A DNA stretch of 64,000 nucleotides from Papilionanthe hookeriana x Papilionanthe teres (GCA_022702705.1 CM040430.1:77565239-77629238); one strand, 5' to 3'. Positions 36,848 through 49,440 are shown, counted from the stretch's first letter. Made by a program: numbers and translations. Notes: generated by a model not told the origin, from the sequence alone.

Positions 36848-37326
36848 GATGCACTCAAAACTCTCTTCTTAAGACTCAGAAATGAAAATAGGACTTGGGG
36901 CAAGTGTTTCTCTTAAATCAAGTCCTTTTTATAGACTTGGGAAGTGCTAAGACTGCCCCAAGATGTTTTAAAACTCCAAAAACACTTCCAAAACCACTCC
37001 CCCATGATCTAGGCTTCTAGAACCTCATTTTTCACGTTTTATTGTAACTCCGGCACCTAAGCGCCAACCTGTCGGTGCTTAGCCGCCAGTGCTTAATTTA
37101 GCACAGGTCTGCTAAGTGTCCAAATTTTCATTCTGACTTCTCTAAATCATCAATTAAGGTCAAATAAACTCTAATATAGTTTAAAAATTCCAAATTACTA
37201 CCATTAAAACATAAAAATAAGCAAACAAAGCACACAAAACAAACATAAAGCAAAGTACACCGATAATTATGGGTTGCCTCCCACAAAGCGCTTGTTTTAA
37301 CGTCTTCAGCCTGACATACCCAGAAC
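36848..37326 (-). other. Spacer after pol in C with conserved post-integrase box
   Basis: Sense-strand box GTTAAAACAAGCGCTTTGTG then GGAGGCAACCC at 37265-37310. A GC-rich dyad lies at 37052-37095 (GGCACCTAAGCGCC facing GGTGCTTAGCCGCC). No coding frame. Confidence 0.7.
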
Positions 37327-40300
37327 TCATTCTGAGTGACCCAACATCAAATTATTATCAAATTTAGATTTATTGACTGAAAAATATGGTTTAAGTCTAT
37401 GTCCGTTAACTTTAAATATTTTTCTAGTCTTAGGATCTTGAATATCTACAGCTCCAAAAGAATAAACTTTTATCACAATAAATGGACCCATCCACCTGGA
37501 CTTAAGTTTTCCAGAAAATATTCTCAATCTAGCTTTATACAATAAAACTTTTTGTCCTGGTACAAGATTTTTAGTAAGAATCTTCCGATTATGCCATAAC
37601 TTCATCTTTTCCTTATAAATCTTAGCATTTTCATAAGATTCATTCCTTATTTCTTCAAGCTCATTCAATTACAATAATCTCTTTTCGACAGCATCTTTCA
37701 AATTATAATTGAACTCTTTAATAGCCCAATATGCTTTATGCTCAAGTTCAAAGGTAAATGACAAGCTTTTCCAAAAATCAGCCTATATGGGGACATTCCT
37801 ATAGGGGTTCTGTAAGCACTCCTATAGGCCCACAAAGTATAATCCAATTTGATTGACCAATCCTTTCTATTTGGATTAATAGTTTTTTCCAATATTATTT
37901 TAATTTCATGATTGGATAATTCTACCACTTGTCTGCGGATGATAAGGAGTAGCAATGCGATGATTAATATGATATTTCTTTGCTAACTTCCCAATAATCG
38001 CATTTCTAAAATGACTTCTCCCATCAGTTATGATAACTCTTGGTATTGCAAATCTGTAAAATATATTCTTTTTTAAAAGCTTTGCAACACTTTGAGCATC
38101 ACATCAAGGTAAAGCCATAGCTTCAATCCATTTGGAAACATAGTCTACTGCCATCAAAATATAAACATTTCCGAAAGATGGTGTAAATGGTCCCATAAAA
38201 TCTAGTCCCCAAACATCAAATATTTCAACTTCCAACATATAATTGAGGGGTATCTCATTTCTTCTAGAAATATTACCTACACGCTGACATCTATCACAAT
38301 TTTTAATATAAACATTCACATCCTTAAAAATTATAGGCCAATAAAATCCTGATTGTAATATTCTATATGCAGTTTTATCACTTCCAAAATGTCCCCCATA
38401 ATCAGAATCATGACATTTTTGAATAATTTATAAGTCTCTTCCAAAGGTACACATCTTCGAATTATAAGATCCTTTCCTTGTTTATATAAAAATGGGTCAT
38501 CCAAAAAATAAGTCTTAGCATCAGACAAAAATTTCTTCTTTTCTTGGTATGTCAAACCATAGGGTATAATATTACTAACAATAAAGTTTACTATGTTTGC
38601 ATACCACGGAACACGCCATTCTTTAACAGTGAACAGTTTTTCATCAGAAAAATGTTCATTAATTTCTTCAATATCACAGAGAGATTTTCCAATTTCAAGC
38701 CTGCATAAATGATCAACAATTTAATTATCAGAACCCTTCCTATCTACTATCTCAAAATCAAATTCTTGCAAAAGAAGAATCCATCTTATCAGTCTCGATT
38801 TTGTATCTTCTTTCTTCATGAAGTATTTAATAGCAGAATGATCAGTATGCACCACACATTTAGTTCTAATTAAATATGATCAAAATTTAACAATGGCAAA
38901 TACTATAGCTAATAACTCTTTCTCAGTAGTGGTATAATTAATTTGAGCTTCATTAAGAGTTTTAATGGCATAATAAATTACTTTGAAAATTTTATCATAT
39001 TTCTGACCTAAAACAGCACCAACAGCATAATCACTAGCATCACACATTAATTCAAAAGGTTTTTCCCAATTTGGTGAAATTATTACAAGTATTGTGATTA
39101 ATTTTTCTTTTAATGTTTCAAAGGCTTTATGACGAGTCATCATCGAAATGAAAAATTGCATCCTTTTCCGATAAACGACATAAAGGTTTTGTAATCTTTG
39201 AAAAGTCTTTGATGTAACATTTGTAGGATCTAGCATGTCCTAAAAAACTTCTAATTCCCCTTACATTGGTTGGGCAAGGTAAATTAGATATAACTTGAAT
39301 TTTTGCAGGATCTACCTCCAAACCTTTTTCTGAAATCCGATGTCCCAAAATAATTTCTCCTGCTACCATAAATTGGCATTTTTCCCAATTAAGGACCAAA
39401 TTAGTTTCTTCACTGCGATTTAGACGCTTAGATAGATGTTCTAAACATGATTCAAATGAAATTCTAAACACTGAAAAGTCATCCATAAAAACTTCAATCC
39501 CTTTTTCAATTAAATCACAAAAAATAGCCATCATACATCTCAGAAATATAGCAAGGGCATTACATAAACCAAAGGGAATTCTTCTAAAAGCAAATGTACC
39601 ATAAGGACTGGTAAACATAGTTTTCCTTGATCCTCAAGAGCAATTTGAATTTGGTGGTAACCAATATATCCATCCAGAAAACAAAAGTATTTATGCCCAG
39701 CCAGTCTATCCAACATTTGATCTAGAAAAGAGAGTGAAAAATGATCTTTCCTTGTGGCAAGGTTTATATTTCTATAATCAATGCATACTCGCCACCCTGT
39801 AACTTGTCTTGTTGGTAACATTTCATTCTTTTCATTAACAGTCACAGTTACTCCTCCTTTCTTAGGAACACAGTGAATAGGACTAACCTATGCACTATCT
39901 GAAATAGGGTAGATAATTCCAGCATCTAGCCATTTTAAAATTTCTTTCTTAACAATATCTTTCATGATAGAATTTAATCATCTTTAGGGATCAGCCCGCG
40001 GTTTGCAATTATCTTCCATAAAAATTCTATGCATACAAATTGAAGGACTGATTCCTTTAATATCAGCAATTGTCCATCCAAAGACTTTCTTGTGCTTCTT
40101 CAAAATTTCAAGCAAACTCTATTCTTCTTTTTTAGTTAATTGAGAAGAAATTATAACAGGTAAAGTGGAGGATTCACCTAGAAAAACATACTTCAAATGA
40201 TCAGGAAGCATTTTTAGCTCAAGTTCAAGAGGTTTTTCAATTAATGGACCATAAGATTCATCTTTTTCAGTCATATCCAACAATTCAAAACTTTCATGAA

Positions 40301-41120
40301 CATACTTTAAATCTTCCCCTTGAAACTCTTCAAAATCAAGTAACTCATCTTCTTGCTTATATTCCAATTCTTTTCTTTCAGCTTTCTCTTCATAAGTTAT
40401 TTTGAAATGACATTCACTTAAATATTCAATAACATCCATCTTATAACACTCATCTTCTTTACCTCTAATAGGATATTTCATCGATTTTGAAATATTAAAT
40501 GTAACAGTCTGATCATTAACCCTCATTGTTAATTCCCCTTTTTGCACATCTATCATGAATCTGTCTGTAGCTAGAAAAGGTCTCCCCAAAATTATGGGTA
40601 TCTCTTTATCTTCCTCCATATCTAATACAATGAAATCCACAGGAAAAATAAATTGATCCACTTTTAACAAAACATCTTCTATAACTCCTTTAGGATATGT
40701 GATCGAACGATCTGCTAATTGCAGAGTTACAGTAGTTGGGGTTATTTATCCTAGTCCCAGTCTTTTGAATATTGATAGAGACTTAAGGTTAATGCTTGCA
40801 CCCAAATCATATAAAGCTTTTCCACAGAATCTTTCTCCGATTGCAAATGGAATTGTAAAACTTCAAGGATTTTTATGTTTTTTAGGAAGCTTTTTCTGAA
40901 TTATTGCACTGCACTCCTCACTAAGTGCAACAATCTCATTTTCCTCAAACTTTCTCTTTTTATTAAGAATATCCTTCATAAATTTCGCATAGCTTGGCAT
41001 TTGTTATAGGGCTTCAGCAAATGGAATATTAATGGTAAGCTTCTTTAATATCTCCAAGAATTTTGAAAATTGCTTATCCAACTTTTGCTGACGAAGTCTC
41101 TGAGGAAATGGAGGTGGTGG
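37327..41120 (-). pseudogene. C pol: protease, RT, RNase H, integrase
   Basis: The polyprotein would mature Gag, copy the RNA and integrate the DNA. Protease: LYDLGASINLKSLSIFKRLG near 40790 (Athila-type DLG in place of DTG/DSG), with ILGRPFLA near 40590. A charged linker (40119-40400) leads to the RT: PTRQVTGWRVCIDYRNINLA near 39800, HKYFCFLDGYIGYHQIQIAL, FMDDFSVF near 39480. RNase H: ELMCDASDYAVGAVLGQ near 39030 and TEKELLAIVFAI near 38910. Integrase: zinc-finger remnant CDRCQRVGNISRRNEIPLN near 38270, DFMGPFTPSFG, VDYVSKWIEAMALP near 38130 (first Asp), VIITDGRSHF near 38020 (second Asp, one Gly changed to Arg), SNHEIK near 37910 (Glu). The C-terminal part MKLWHNRKILTKNLVPGQKV has no chromodomain. 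About ten stops or shifts. Confidence 0.9.
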
Positions 41121-41222
41121 TTTTTCTAAATCAACCTTAGGTGGAGAAATAGGTCTTTCAAAACCTTTTGGAGCATCCTCTTTAGGTCTTTCAATCTCTT
41201 CTTTCTCTACTTCAGTTTCTTT

Positions 41223-42522
41223 TTAAACTCTACCTTCCAATTCTTTTCCACTTCTCAGTTGAATTGCTTTTACTTGTTCTTTATTCTTTTCTCTTGGATT
41301 CACTTCAATATTACTTGGAAGCATTCCTTGGGATCTATTACTTAAGGAATTTGCAATTTGTCCCAATTGATTTTCAATATTTTTGATGGTTGCTCCTTGA
41401 ATTTGTAATTGATTTCCCATATGTGATACTACTTCTTCCACAAACAACTTCTTCTCCTTTAATTGTGAAGCACTGTTATAACCTGAAGGATAAGTTAATC
41501 TATTATTATTATTACCTTGGTTGTTCCAATTCCCCAATGTGTTTACTTGGTGGTTCCCCCATTGTTGATTAACACCACCCTAATTATTGTTATTCCAGTT
41601 AAAATTTGGATGATTCTTCCAACCTGGGTTATAATAATTGGAATATGGGTTGTTAGGGTTGATTATTGCATTCACAGTTTCTGGTGAAGAATAAGAATCA
41701 ACCATTTGGCCTAATGAATTTTCTTCAATCATGAGATTTGGCTGAGAAAAATCATCCAAAACTGGTCTATCTTCCTTGATATAGCAGCAACTTGATTTGC
41801 TAACATTGTAAAAGCATCATTTTCATAAGCACTGACTACCTTTTTAGGATTTAACCTTTCAGAAGGCCATTGAAAATTATTAGTAGCCATTTATTCAATT
41901 AAAGCATAAGCATCAGAAAATGGTTTAGACATTAATGATCTACCAGCAGTAGCTTCAATGATTGATCTAAGAGATCCAACTAATCCATTATAAAAAGTTT
42001 AAATTATTAACCAATCTGGTATCACATGATGTGGACATTTCCTGAGGAGATCTTTAAATCTTTCCCATGCTTGATATATTGATTCCCCTTCAAACCGACA
42101 AAAAGATGTTATATCATTTCTCAACTTAGCAGATCTTAGATGGTGGAAAATATTTAGCAAGGAATTTTTGTGACAGTTCACCCCAAGTTCTTATTGATCC
42201 AGGTGGTAACGTATGTAACCATATTTTAGCTTTATCCCTCCGTGAGAAAGGAAAAAGTCCAAGTCTAATAGCATCATCCAAAACACCATCATATTTAAAC
42301 GTAGCACACAACTCTAGAAAATTAGCAAGATGCAAATTAGGATCTTCAGTTGATGCTCCCCCAAACTGATTATTAGACACCAGGTTTAAGCTTATAAGAA
42401 TTAGCAGCTACAGCAGGATTTTGAATACTACCACGAAGTTCATCTACTGTAGGGTTAACATAATCTCTTAAAGGTCTTTATTCTTGATGGATGCCTATAT
42501 TTTGATTTTGATGATTTTCCAT
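41223..42522 (-). pseudogene. C gag
   Basis: Likely start MENHQNQNIGIHQE at 42522, then RPLRDYVNPTVDELRGSIQN. Blocks: DPNLHLANFLELCATFKYDG near 42330, RTWGELSQKFLAKYFPP near 42190, frameshift near 42135, AKLRNDITSFCRFEGESIY, WERFKDLLRKCPHHVIPDWL near 42010, stop, TFYNGLVGSLRSIIEATAG. The C-terminal part is Asn/Gly/Gln-rich (NQGGVNQQWGN, GNWNNQGNNNNRL near 41530) and ends MGNQLQIQGATIKNIENQLG and IQLRSGKELEGRV. Like other Athila Gag, it lacks an obvious CCHC knuckle. Confidence 0.87.
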
Positions 42523-42738
42523 TTCTTGAATATTTTTATCTTTTTCTATTTTTTTTAATTTTTTTGATTTTTTTGATAGTTCTTTCTAATTCAGAATCAT
42601 AAGGCACAAGTCCCTTAGATCCTGAACTACACATACAACAATAAAACAAAACAAAACACAACACAATAACAAAAATAAAGAAAAGTAAAAATTTAAAATT
42701 TCTTAATTATCTTTAAATGCAATTTAATTATTTTCTTT

Positions 42739-42792
42739 CCCCGACAATGGTGCCAGAAACTTGATCCCCGACAACGATGCCAAAAATTTGAT
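42739..42792 (-). other. Tandem primer binding sites of C (two 27-bp units)
   Basis: Two units of exactly 27 bases. 42739-42765 starts CCCCGACAATGGTGCCA and ends ACTTGAT. 42766-42792 starts CCCCGACAACGATGCCA and ends TTTGAT. Each is the complement of [LTR end ATCA + TTTTTGGCxxC primer site]. A third partial copy (GAGCCAAAAACTTGA) lies just inside the LTR at 42810-42824. All match tRNA-Asp type with several changes. Confidence 0.75.
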
Positions 42793-42832
42793 CCCTGATA
42801 AATATATGTGAGCCAAAAACTTGACTCCACAC

Positions 42833-42836
<4 letters not shown>

Positions 42837-42868
<32 letters not shown>

Positions 42869-42907
42869 TATATATATATATATATAGATATATGTGTGTG
42901 TGTGTGT
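42837..42907. repeat. TA then TG microsatellite inside the C LTR
   Basis: Interrupted TA tract followed by seven TG units. The uninterrupted form of the site that received LINEs L-f and L-g in the other LTR of C. Confidence 0.9.
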
Positions 42908-44538
42908 CGATGATTTAGAAATGATAATTATGATTTTATAATATCGGATACCACGCAAGTATACGTATCGTTTATCAAGTAATATAGGACTTTCTGATTA
43001 AGCCCCGAGATATCGAACCCACAGGGAAAATTTGAAAATCTTTAAAGGAATCAGAAAATTATCTTTTTACTTTTTTTTTCTCGCTTTTGAATGTATGTCT
43101 TGATTTTGAAAATTTTTGAAAGTTGATTTGTCTTTTGAAATTTCCTTAATAAAATGTTAAGCAAGAAATTAAAATTATAATAATTAATAACACTGTATGT
43201 AAAACACTATTAACTAGAATATCTTTTTCTTTCATTTTATGAAGTAGTAATTATTAAAGTATTGTTGTGGAAGTATTTAAATTTGTTGTGACTGATAGAA
43301 GCAAATGTGTTCTTTACCCTTACTTGGTTCTATGAAGAACATATGTTAATTTGAAATTTTTATCATTTTGAACATGGTTAGGCGGGGAAGATACCGAGTC
43401 TCTCACTCTAGAGTTCCCTCGATTCCCACCAACCGGGGCTAACTTCTCATAACAAAACTCAAAACTTCAAACCAAATTAGGGGATTTTAGCCTGTCACTC
43501 TAAAATCCTCTAATTTTACTCCCTTCCATAAAAATATCTTCTAATATTACATTCAATTATATGGACTACAATTCTCACCCACATAATTGCATGTGATTCT
43601 TACTAACTTTTATGAGACAATTGGGAATTCTCACCCATTATATGGACTACAATTCTCATGCATTATATGGACTACAATTCTCACCCATAAAATTCTCACA
43701 CATATAATTGCATGTGATTCAATTATATGGATCTTACATAATCTCAAAAAATTCTACAACCTAACAGGCCAAATTAAGAAGTAAACAAAGTTTTCAGAAT
43801 CAATCTTCACAACTTCTTCCAACTTTAAACACTGATACTTTCCACAAAAATTCTCCATAAATTAATTACTTCTCCATTTAAGAAAGAAAAGATAAAGTAA
43901 ACTACTCAGAATGCATTGAGAAAATATAAAAACACATTGATTTGAAATTAAAAATCATAAGACAAACAACAAACAAAACCAAGTATTAATTAAAAAACTA
44001 AATGTAAGAACAAAAGTAAACACTTATCTGAAAATTCTCTCCACAAGAGTCAGGAAGTTCCTCTGAAACTTTAAATCTTCAAAAAACTACTCATCAGAAT
44101 GGATCTCCCAACTCCGATGACTCAGAATAAACTTCAGACTTCAATATAAACTAAACTAAAAAAAAGAAAAGAAGTGGGAAGAAGAAGACTTCACTCCGAA
44201 CCTTTTCTTCTTTCTACTCTCTACACTTACTCTTAATAAAAACTCTCACAAAATAAAAGTAAAATACTATAAAAACTTTCTTCAAAATGCAAGTGGAAGA
44301 GCCCTTCAAAAGGCAAAGGAAGAGCTCCTTAATCTTTCCTAAGACTCTCTTTAAATAGTAAACCAAAAGGTCCCTTGGTGTCTCTTCAAATATGTCTAGA
44401 TTCAATGTATCCACCAAAGAATGCACCCCTTCATTCAAAATTTCCGCCCAAAGGAAGTTACAAAAGTTACCACAAAGAGTTGCATCCCATCCCCTTTGAA
44501 ATTGGCACCAAATTCCTTTAGAATTCGTTTTTTAATTG

Positions 44539-44576
44539 TGGTGGCTAAGCGCCGGTCCAGCGGCGCTTAGCCGCCA
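44539..44576. other. GC-rich hairpin in C 5' LTR
   Basis: TGGTGGCTAAGCGCCG (44539-44554) and CGGCGCTTAGCCGCCA (44561-44576): 15 of 16 positions pair, loop GTCCAG. It lies about 160 bases from the LTR start, in U3. Confidence 0.85.
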
Positions 44577-44735
44577 GTGCCCCAATTTTCATTTCCAATT
44601 TTTCTCCTTTCATCATGACCATCCATTTTCATCATGCCTGCAAGAAAAACACAAAATACTTTCCATTAAAGTGCAATATCATTAAAAATAATTATAAAAA
44701 TGTGCATAAAAATACTATATATTTTAGGTGTATCA

Positions 44736-45083
44736 AATAACAATGCCAATGTTAACCCACATTGGGGGAATAGTTCTATACATCCAGTTGAAAATTTGAA
44801 CAATCAAGGAAATACTAATTTTAGACCATCTTATCCTCCTGGATTTAATAGTAACCCGCATTTTAAGGATAAGAAGCTATCTACTAAAGAAATGATTCTG
44901 AATATGGGAAATCAATTAAAAGCTCAAGGTGTTGCGATGAAAAATATTGAAAATTAATTGGGGCATATTTTCACTGCACTTAATAATAGACCTTCTAGAA
45001 CGCTTCCAAGTAATGTTGAGATCAATCCAAAAGATCAAAATAAGGAATAACTTAAGGCTATTCAATTAAGGAGTCGAAAGGAA
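44736..45083 (+). pseudogene. B gag, C-terminal part (after insertion of C)
   Basis: Resumes with NNNANVNPHWGN, matching NQGGVNQQWGN of C. Then NLNNQGNTNFRPSYPPGFNS, MILNMGNQLKAQGVAMKNIE, a stop near 44956, TLPSNVEINPKDQNKE and IQLRSRKELET, the usual end of Athila Gag before protease. Confidence 0.85.
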
Positions 45084-48000
45084 TTGGAAACAAGGGTGCA
45101 AAAAGAAGTTGAAATAGAAAAGGAGAAGGTGAATATTGAAAAAGGTTCAAACAAGATTTATCCAGACTTGGGTTATCCTCTTGAACCAATGAAGATTACT
45201 GTTGAAAAACCACTGCCTCTATTTCCTCAAAGATTGAAGCAACAAAACAGGGATAACAGATTGGGTAAATTTTTGAAGATCCTTAAGAAATTAATGATCA
45301 ATATTCCTTTTGTTGAAGCATTATAACAGATGCCTGATTATGCTAAGTTTATGAAGGATATTATGAAAAAGAAAAGAAAGTATACAGATCGTGAAACTAT
45401 TGCACTCAGCGGAGAGTGTAGTGCAATTATTCAGAAGAAGCTTCCAGAAAAACTTAAAGATCCTGGTAGTTTCACTATCCCGTGTGCTATAGGAGAATAA
45501 TTTTTTGGAAGAGCCTTATGTGATCTGGGAGCTAGTATTAATCTTATGCCACTATCAACTTTCAAAAGGTTGGGAATAGGAGAAATTTCTCCTACATCTG
45601 TGACTCTTCAGTTAGCCGATCGTCCCATTACTTACCCTAAAGGATTGGTGGAAGATGTGTTAGTGAAAGTGGATAAATTTATCTTTCCTGTGGATTTTAT
45701 TGAACTTGATATGGAGGAAGATAAAGAAATTCCAATCATTTTAGGAAGACCATTCCTTGCTACTAGAAGAGCAGTGATTGATGTTCAAAAGGGAGAATTA
45801 ACTATGAGAGTTAATGAGCAAGAGGTGACCTTTAACATTTTGAAATCTATGAAGTATACCTTAATAGAAAAAGATAATGAATGTTTTAGGATGGAGGTCT
45901 GTGAAAATTTGAGAAACGATCATTTTGAAAATATGTTTGAAAAAGAAGTAGAGTATGAAAATAAGTTTGAAGAAGAAATTGAAAATGAAGAAAATTCAGA
46001 TAATAAGAAGAATGAAGATTTGGAATATGTTCAGGAGAGATTTGAAGTATTAGACACTATGGAAGGTGGAAATAAAAGCTTAATTCCATCTATAATAAAA
46101 CCTCCTGAACTTGAGATGAAAATTCTCCCTAATCATTTGAAGTATATGTTTTTAGGAGAATCATCTACCCTGCCAGTTATTGTATCTTCGGAGTTAAACG
46201 ATTATCAAGAACAGAAGTTGTTAGAAATTTTAAATAGATACAAGAAAGCATTTGGATGGACTTTAGCAGATATTAAAGGAATCAGTCCTTCTATTTGTAT
46301 GCACAGATTTTTATTAGATGAAGAACAAAAACCGAGAGTTGATCCGTAAAGGAGATTAAATCCAATAATGAAAGAAGTGGTTAAGAAGGAAATTTTAAAA
46401 TGGTTGGATGCTGAAATTATTTATCCTATTTTAGATAGTGCTTGGGTGAGTCCAATACATTGTGTACCAAAAAAAGGAGGAGTGACTATTGAAGTGAATG
46501 AATATAATGAAATTATACCCACAAGACAAATTAATGGATGGAGAATTTGTATTGAATATAAGGAATTAAATGCCGCCACCCGAATAGATCACTTCCCTCA
46601 TCCTTTTCTTGATCAAATGTTAGATAGACATGCTGGACACAAGTACTACTGCTTTTTGGGTGGATATACTGGTTACCATCAAGTACCTATTGCTCCTGAG
46701 GATCAAGAAAAGACAACATTTACTAGCCCTTATGGAACCTTTGCTTTTCGAAGAATGTTTTTCGGACTGTGTAATGCACTTGCAACATTTCAGAGATGTC
46801 TGATGTCTATCTTCAGTAGTATGATAGATAATGTAATAAAACTTTTCATGGATGATTTCTCTATATTTTGGGCTTCGTTTGAAATCTGCTTAGAAAACTT
46901 AGCAAAAGTTTTGGAGCTTTGTGAGAAAACAAATTTTGTTCTGAATTGGGAGAAATGTCAATTTATAGTTGCAGGAGGAATTATGCTCGGACATAAAATT
47001 TCTGAGCATGGTGTGGAGGTCGACCCTACTAAAATTACAGTGATTGAGAGATTGCCACCACCGACTACTGTGAGAGAGGTGAGAAGTTTCTTAGGACACG
47101 CTGGATTTTACAAGAGATATATTAAAGATTTTTCTAAAATTACTAAACCTTTATGCCGACTTTAGAAAATGATAGAAAGTTTGATTTTAATGAAGAATGT
47201 TTAAATTCTTTCGAATTATTAAAAGAGAAATTAATCACTGCTCTATAATTGTTTCACTAGATTGGGAGAAACCATTTGAACTCATGTGTGATGCTAGTGA
47301 TTATGCGATTGGAGTAGCATTGGGGCAAAGGCATGATAAAGTTTTCAAAGTCATTTACTATGCTAGTAAAACTCTTAATGAAGCTTAAATTAATTATACC
47401 ACTACAGAAAGAGAGTTATTAGCTATAATATTTGCTTTTGAAAGGTTTAGACCTTATCTAATTGGAGCTAAAAGTATTGTGCATACAGACCATTCATCTA
47501 TTAAATATATAATGTAAAAGAAGGATGCAAAACCTAGATTAATTAGATGGATACTTCTTTTGCAAGAATTTGATTTTATGATAGTTGATAGGAAGGGATC
47601 TGATAACCAAATAGCTGATCATTTGTTGAGAATAGAGTATGATAAATTATCTGAATTTGAGAAAGAAGTTACAGAAACTTTCCCTAATGAACAACTTTAT
47701 ACTATTATGGGAAGAAATTTGCCTTGGTATGTTGATATTGTGAATTATATTGTGAGTGATATTGTACCACCTGATTTAACGAGGCAACAACAAAAGAAGT
47801 TCAAATATGAGCCCTATCTATATAAACAGTGTAAGGATCTTATTATTAGGAGATGTGTGCCACAAGAAGAAACAAATTTGATTATTCAACGATGTCACGA
47901 TTCTGAATTTGGAGGTCATTTTGGTGTTGATAAAACTTCTTTTAAGATTTTACAATCTGGATTTTATTGGCCTATTCTTTTTAAGGATGTTTACAAATAT

Positions 48001-48986
48001 ATTAAATCATGTGATCGATGTCAGAGAGTAGGTAATATCTCTAGAAGAAATGAAATGCCTCTAAATTATAATTTGGTAGTTGAAATTTTTTATGTATGGG
48101 GATTAGGTTTTATGGGACCATTCACTCCTTTATTTGGAAATTTATATATACTGGTTGCAGTTGATTATGTCTCGAAATGGATTGAAGCTGTTGCTTTACC
48201 TAAATGTGATGCTCAGAGTGTTTCAAATTTTTTAAAGAAAAATATATTTACAAGATATGGAATGCTGAGAGTGATTATAACTAATGGTGGATCCCATTTT
48301 AGGAATAATCAAATTAAGAGATTAACTGAGAAATATAACATTATTCATAGAATCTCTACTACTTATCATCCCTAGAATAGTGGTTTAGCAGAAGTGTCTA
48401 ATCGTGAAATTAAAAGAATTTTGGAGAAAATTATGGATAATCATAAATTAGATTGGTCTGCTCGATCAGATACTACATTATGGGCTTATAGGACTGCTTT
48501 TAAGACCCTTATTGGAATGTCTCCTTATATACTAGTGTTTGGTAAGAATTTCCATTTATGAGTTGAATTGGAGCATAAAGCATATTGGGTGATAAAAGAG
48601 TTGACTTTTAATTTGAAAAATGTTGGAGAGAAGAGATTTATGCAATTGAATGAATTGGAAGAGATTAGAAATGCATCTTATCATACTGACAGGATCTATA
48701 AAGAGAAAATGAAATTATACATGATCGGAAGATATTAAAAAAGAAATTGAAATTTGGACAAAAAGTTTTGTTATACAACACAAGATTGAAGTTATTTCCT
48801 GGAAAGCTCAAGTCTAGATGGTTGGGAACTTTTACAGTTGTAAAAGTTTATTCTTTTGGAGCTGTTGATATTAAAGATCCTGATACTGGAAAGATTTTCA
48901 AGGTTAATGGGCATCGATTAAAGACTTACTTTGACGAGTTTCAACCTGATTTCAAAGAGGTTTTAATACTGAGTCATCTCGATTAA
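45084..48986 (+). pseudogene. B pol: protease, RT, RNase H, integrase
   Basis: Protease: CDLGASINLMPLSTFKRLG near 45520-45575 and IILGRPFLA near 45735. A long acidic linker (45900-46080) and LPNHLKYMFLGESSTLPVIV precede the RT: TRQINGWRICIEYKELNAA near 46520, HKYYCFLGGYTGYHQVPIAP, AFRRMFFGLCNALATFQRC, FMDDFSIF near 46847. RNase H: ELMCDASDYAIGVALGQRHD near 47280, REL LAIIFAFERF, HTDHSSIKY. Integrase: zinc-finger region with CHDSEFGGHFGVDKT near 47895 and CDRCQRVGNISRRNEMPLN near 48010; VDYVSKWIEAVALP near 48160 (first Asp); VIITNGGSHF near 48275, where the second catalytic Asp is Asn; SNREIKRILEK near 48400 (Glu). Frames are long (46368-47165 and 47560-48375 open), with stops near 45326, 45499, 46348, 47163 and 48373. 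Confidence 0.9.
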
Positions 48987-49440
48987 CTGAATGGTTTGTC
49001 AGACTGATGATGTTAAACCAAGCACTTTATGGGAGGCAACCTATATGTATCTTTGTGGTGTGTTTGCTTGTTTGTTGTAGATGTGCTCTTTAGATAGTTA
49101 TTTGTGAATCCTAATTGCTCCTAAATACATTTAAAATTGATAAATATTGGATTGAATTGAGATATTGGAATATTTTGGGCCAAATGAAGTTCGGTGAAGT
49201 TTTTGACCACTAGTTCCGTAGGTGCCCAATTACAGAGATGATTTACTGAATTTCGGGTTTGAGCGCCGCCGGCGCCCTATCGATTGTCGCCGGTGCCCAA
49301 AACCTATTGACGGTTTTTGAGTTTCAAAATGCGAGTTTTGGCGGTTTTTAGCGGGATCTTCGTCCTTACAACTCCCTAAACACCATTTTAGACTTTCAAT
49401 CTTCAGAAAATTGAAAACTACCCTTCCCAATTCGTATCCC
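48987..49440 (+). other. Spacer after pol in B with conserved box
   Basis: GATGTTAAACCAAGCACTTT then ATGGGAGGCAACC at 49008-49042, the box found after integrase in A and C. GC-rich block GAGCGCCGCCGGCGCCCTAT near 49261-49300. No gene. Confidence 0.7.

Larger units (their letters stand above)
21839..44735 (-). mobile_element. Athila-lineage LTR retrotransposon C (innermost Athila, carrying two LINEs)
   Basis: Minus-strand element: 5' LTR 42789-44735, tandem primer binding sites, gag, pol, X and Y ORFs, polypurine tract at 32904, 3' LTR 31185-32903 plus its far end 21839-21929. The two LTR parts belong together. The right LTR reads GCCAAAAACTTGACTCCACA then a TA tract then GATGATTTAGA. The same left flank is found at 21863 and the same right flank at 31190, with LINEs L-f and L-g lying inside the TA tract. 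Reassembled length is about 13.7 kb. No clean target duplication: the right flank is AATAA, the left TATTA, and about 30 bases of B gag seem lost. Confidence 0.87.
42789..44735 (-). repeat. 5' LTR of Athila C
   Basis: 1947 bases, from TGATCCCTG at 42789 to AGGTGTATCA at 44735. Contains a TA/TG microsatellite (42837-42907), the CAAGTATACGTATCG box near 42957, a local patchwork duplication (43617-43731) and a strong GC-rich hairpin (44539-44576). The right flank AATAACAATGCC is B gag. Confidence 0.9.

Noticed and set aside
21834..44740. Target site duplication of element C
   Set aside because: TATTA on the left and AATAA on the right do not match, and about 30 bases of the B gag seem missing, so I report no duplication.
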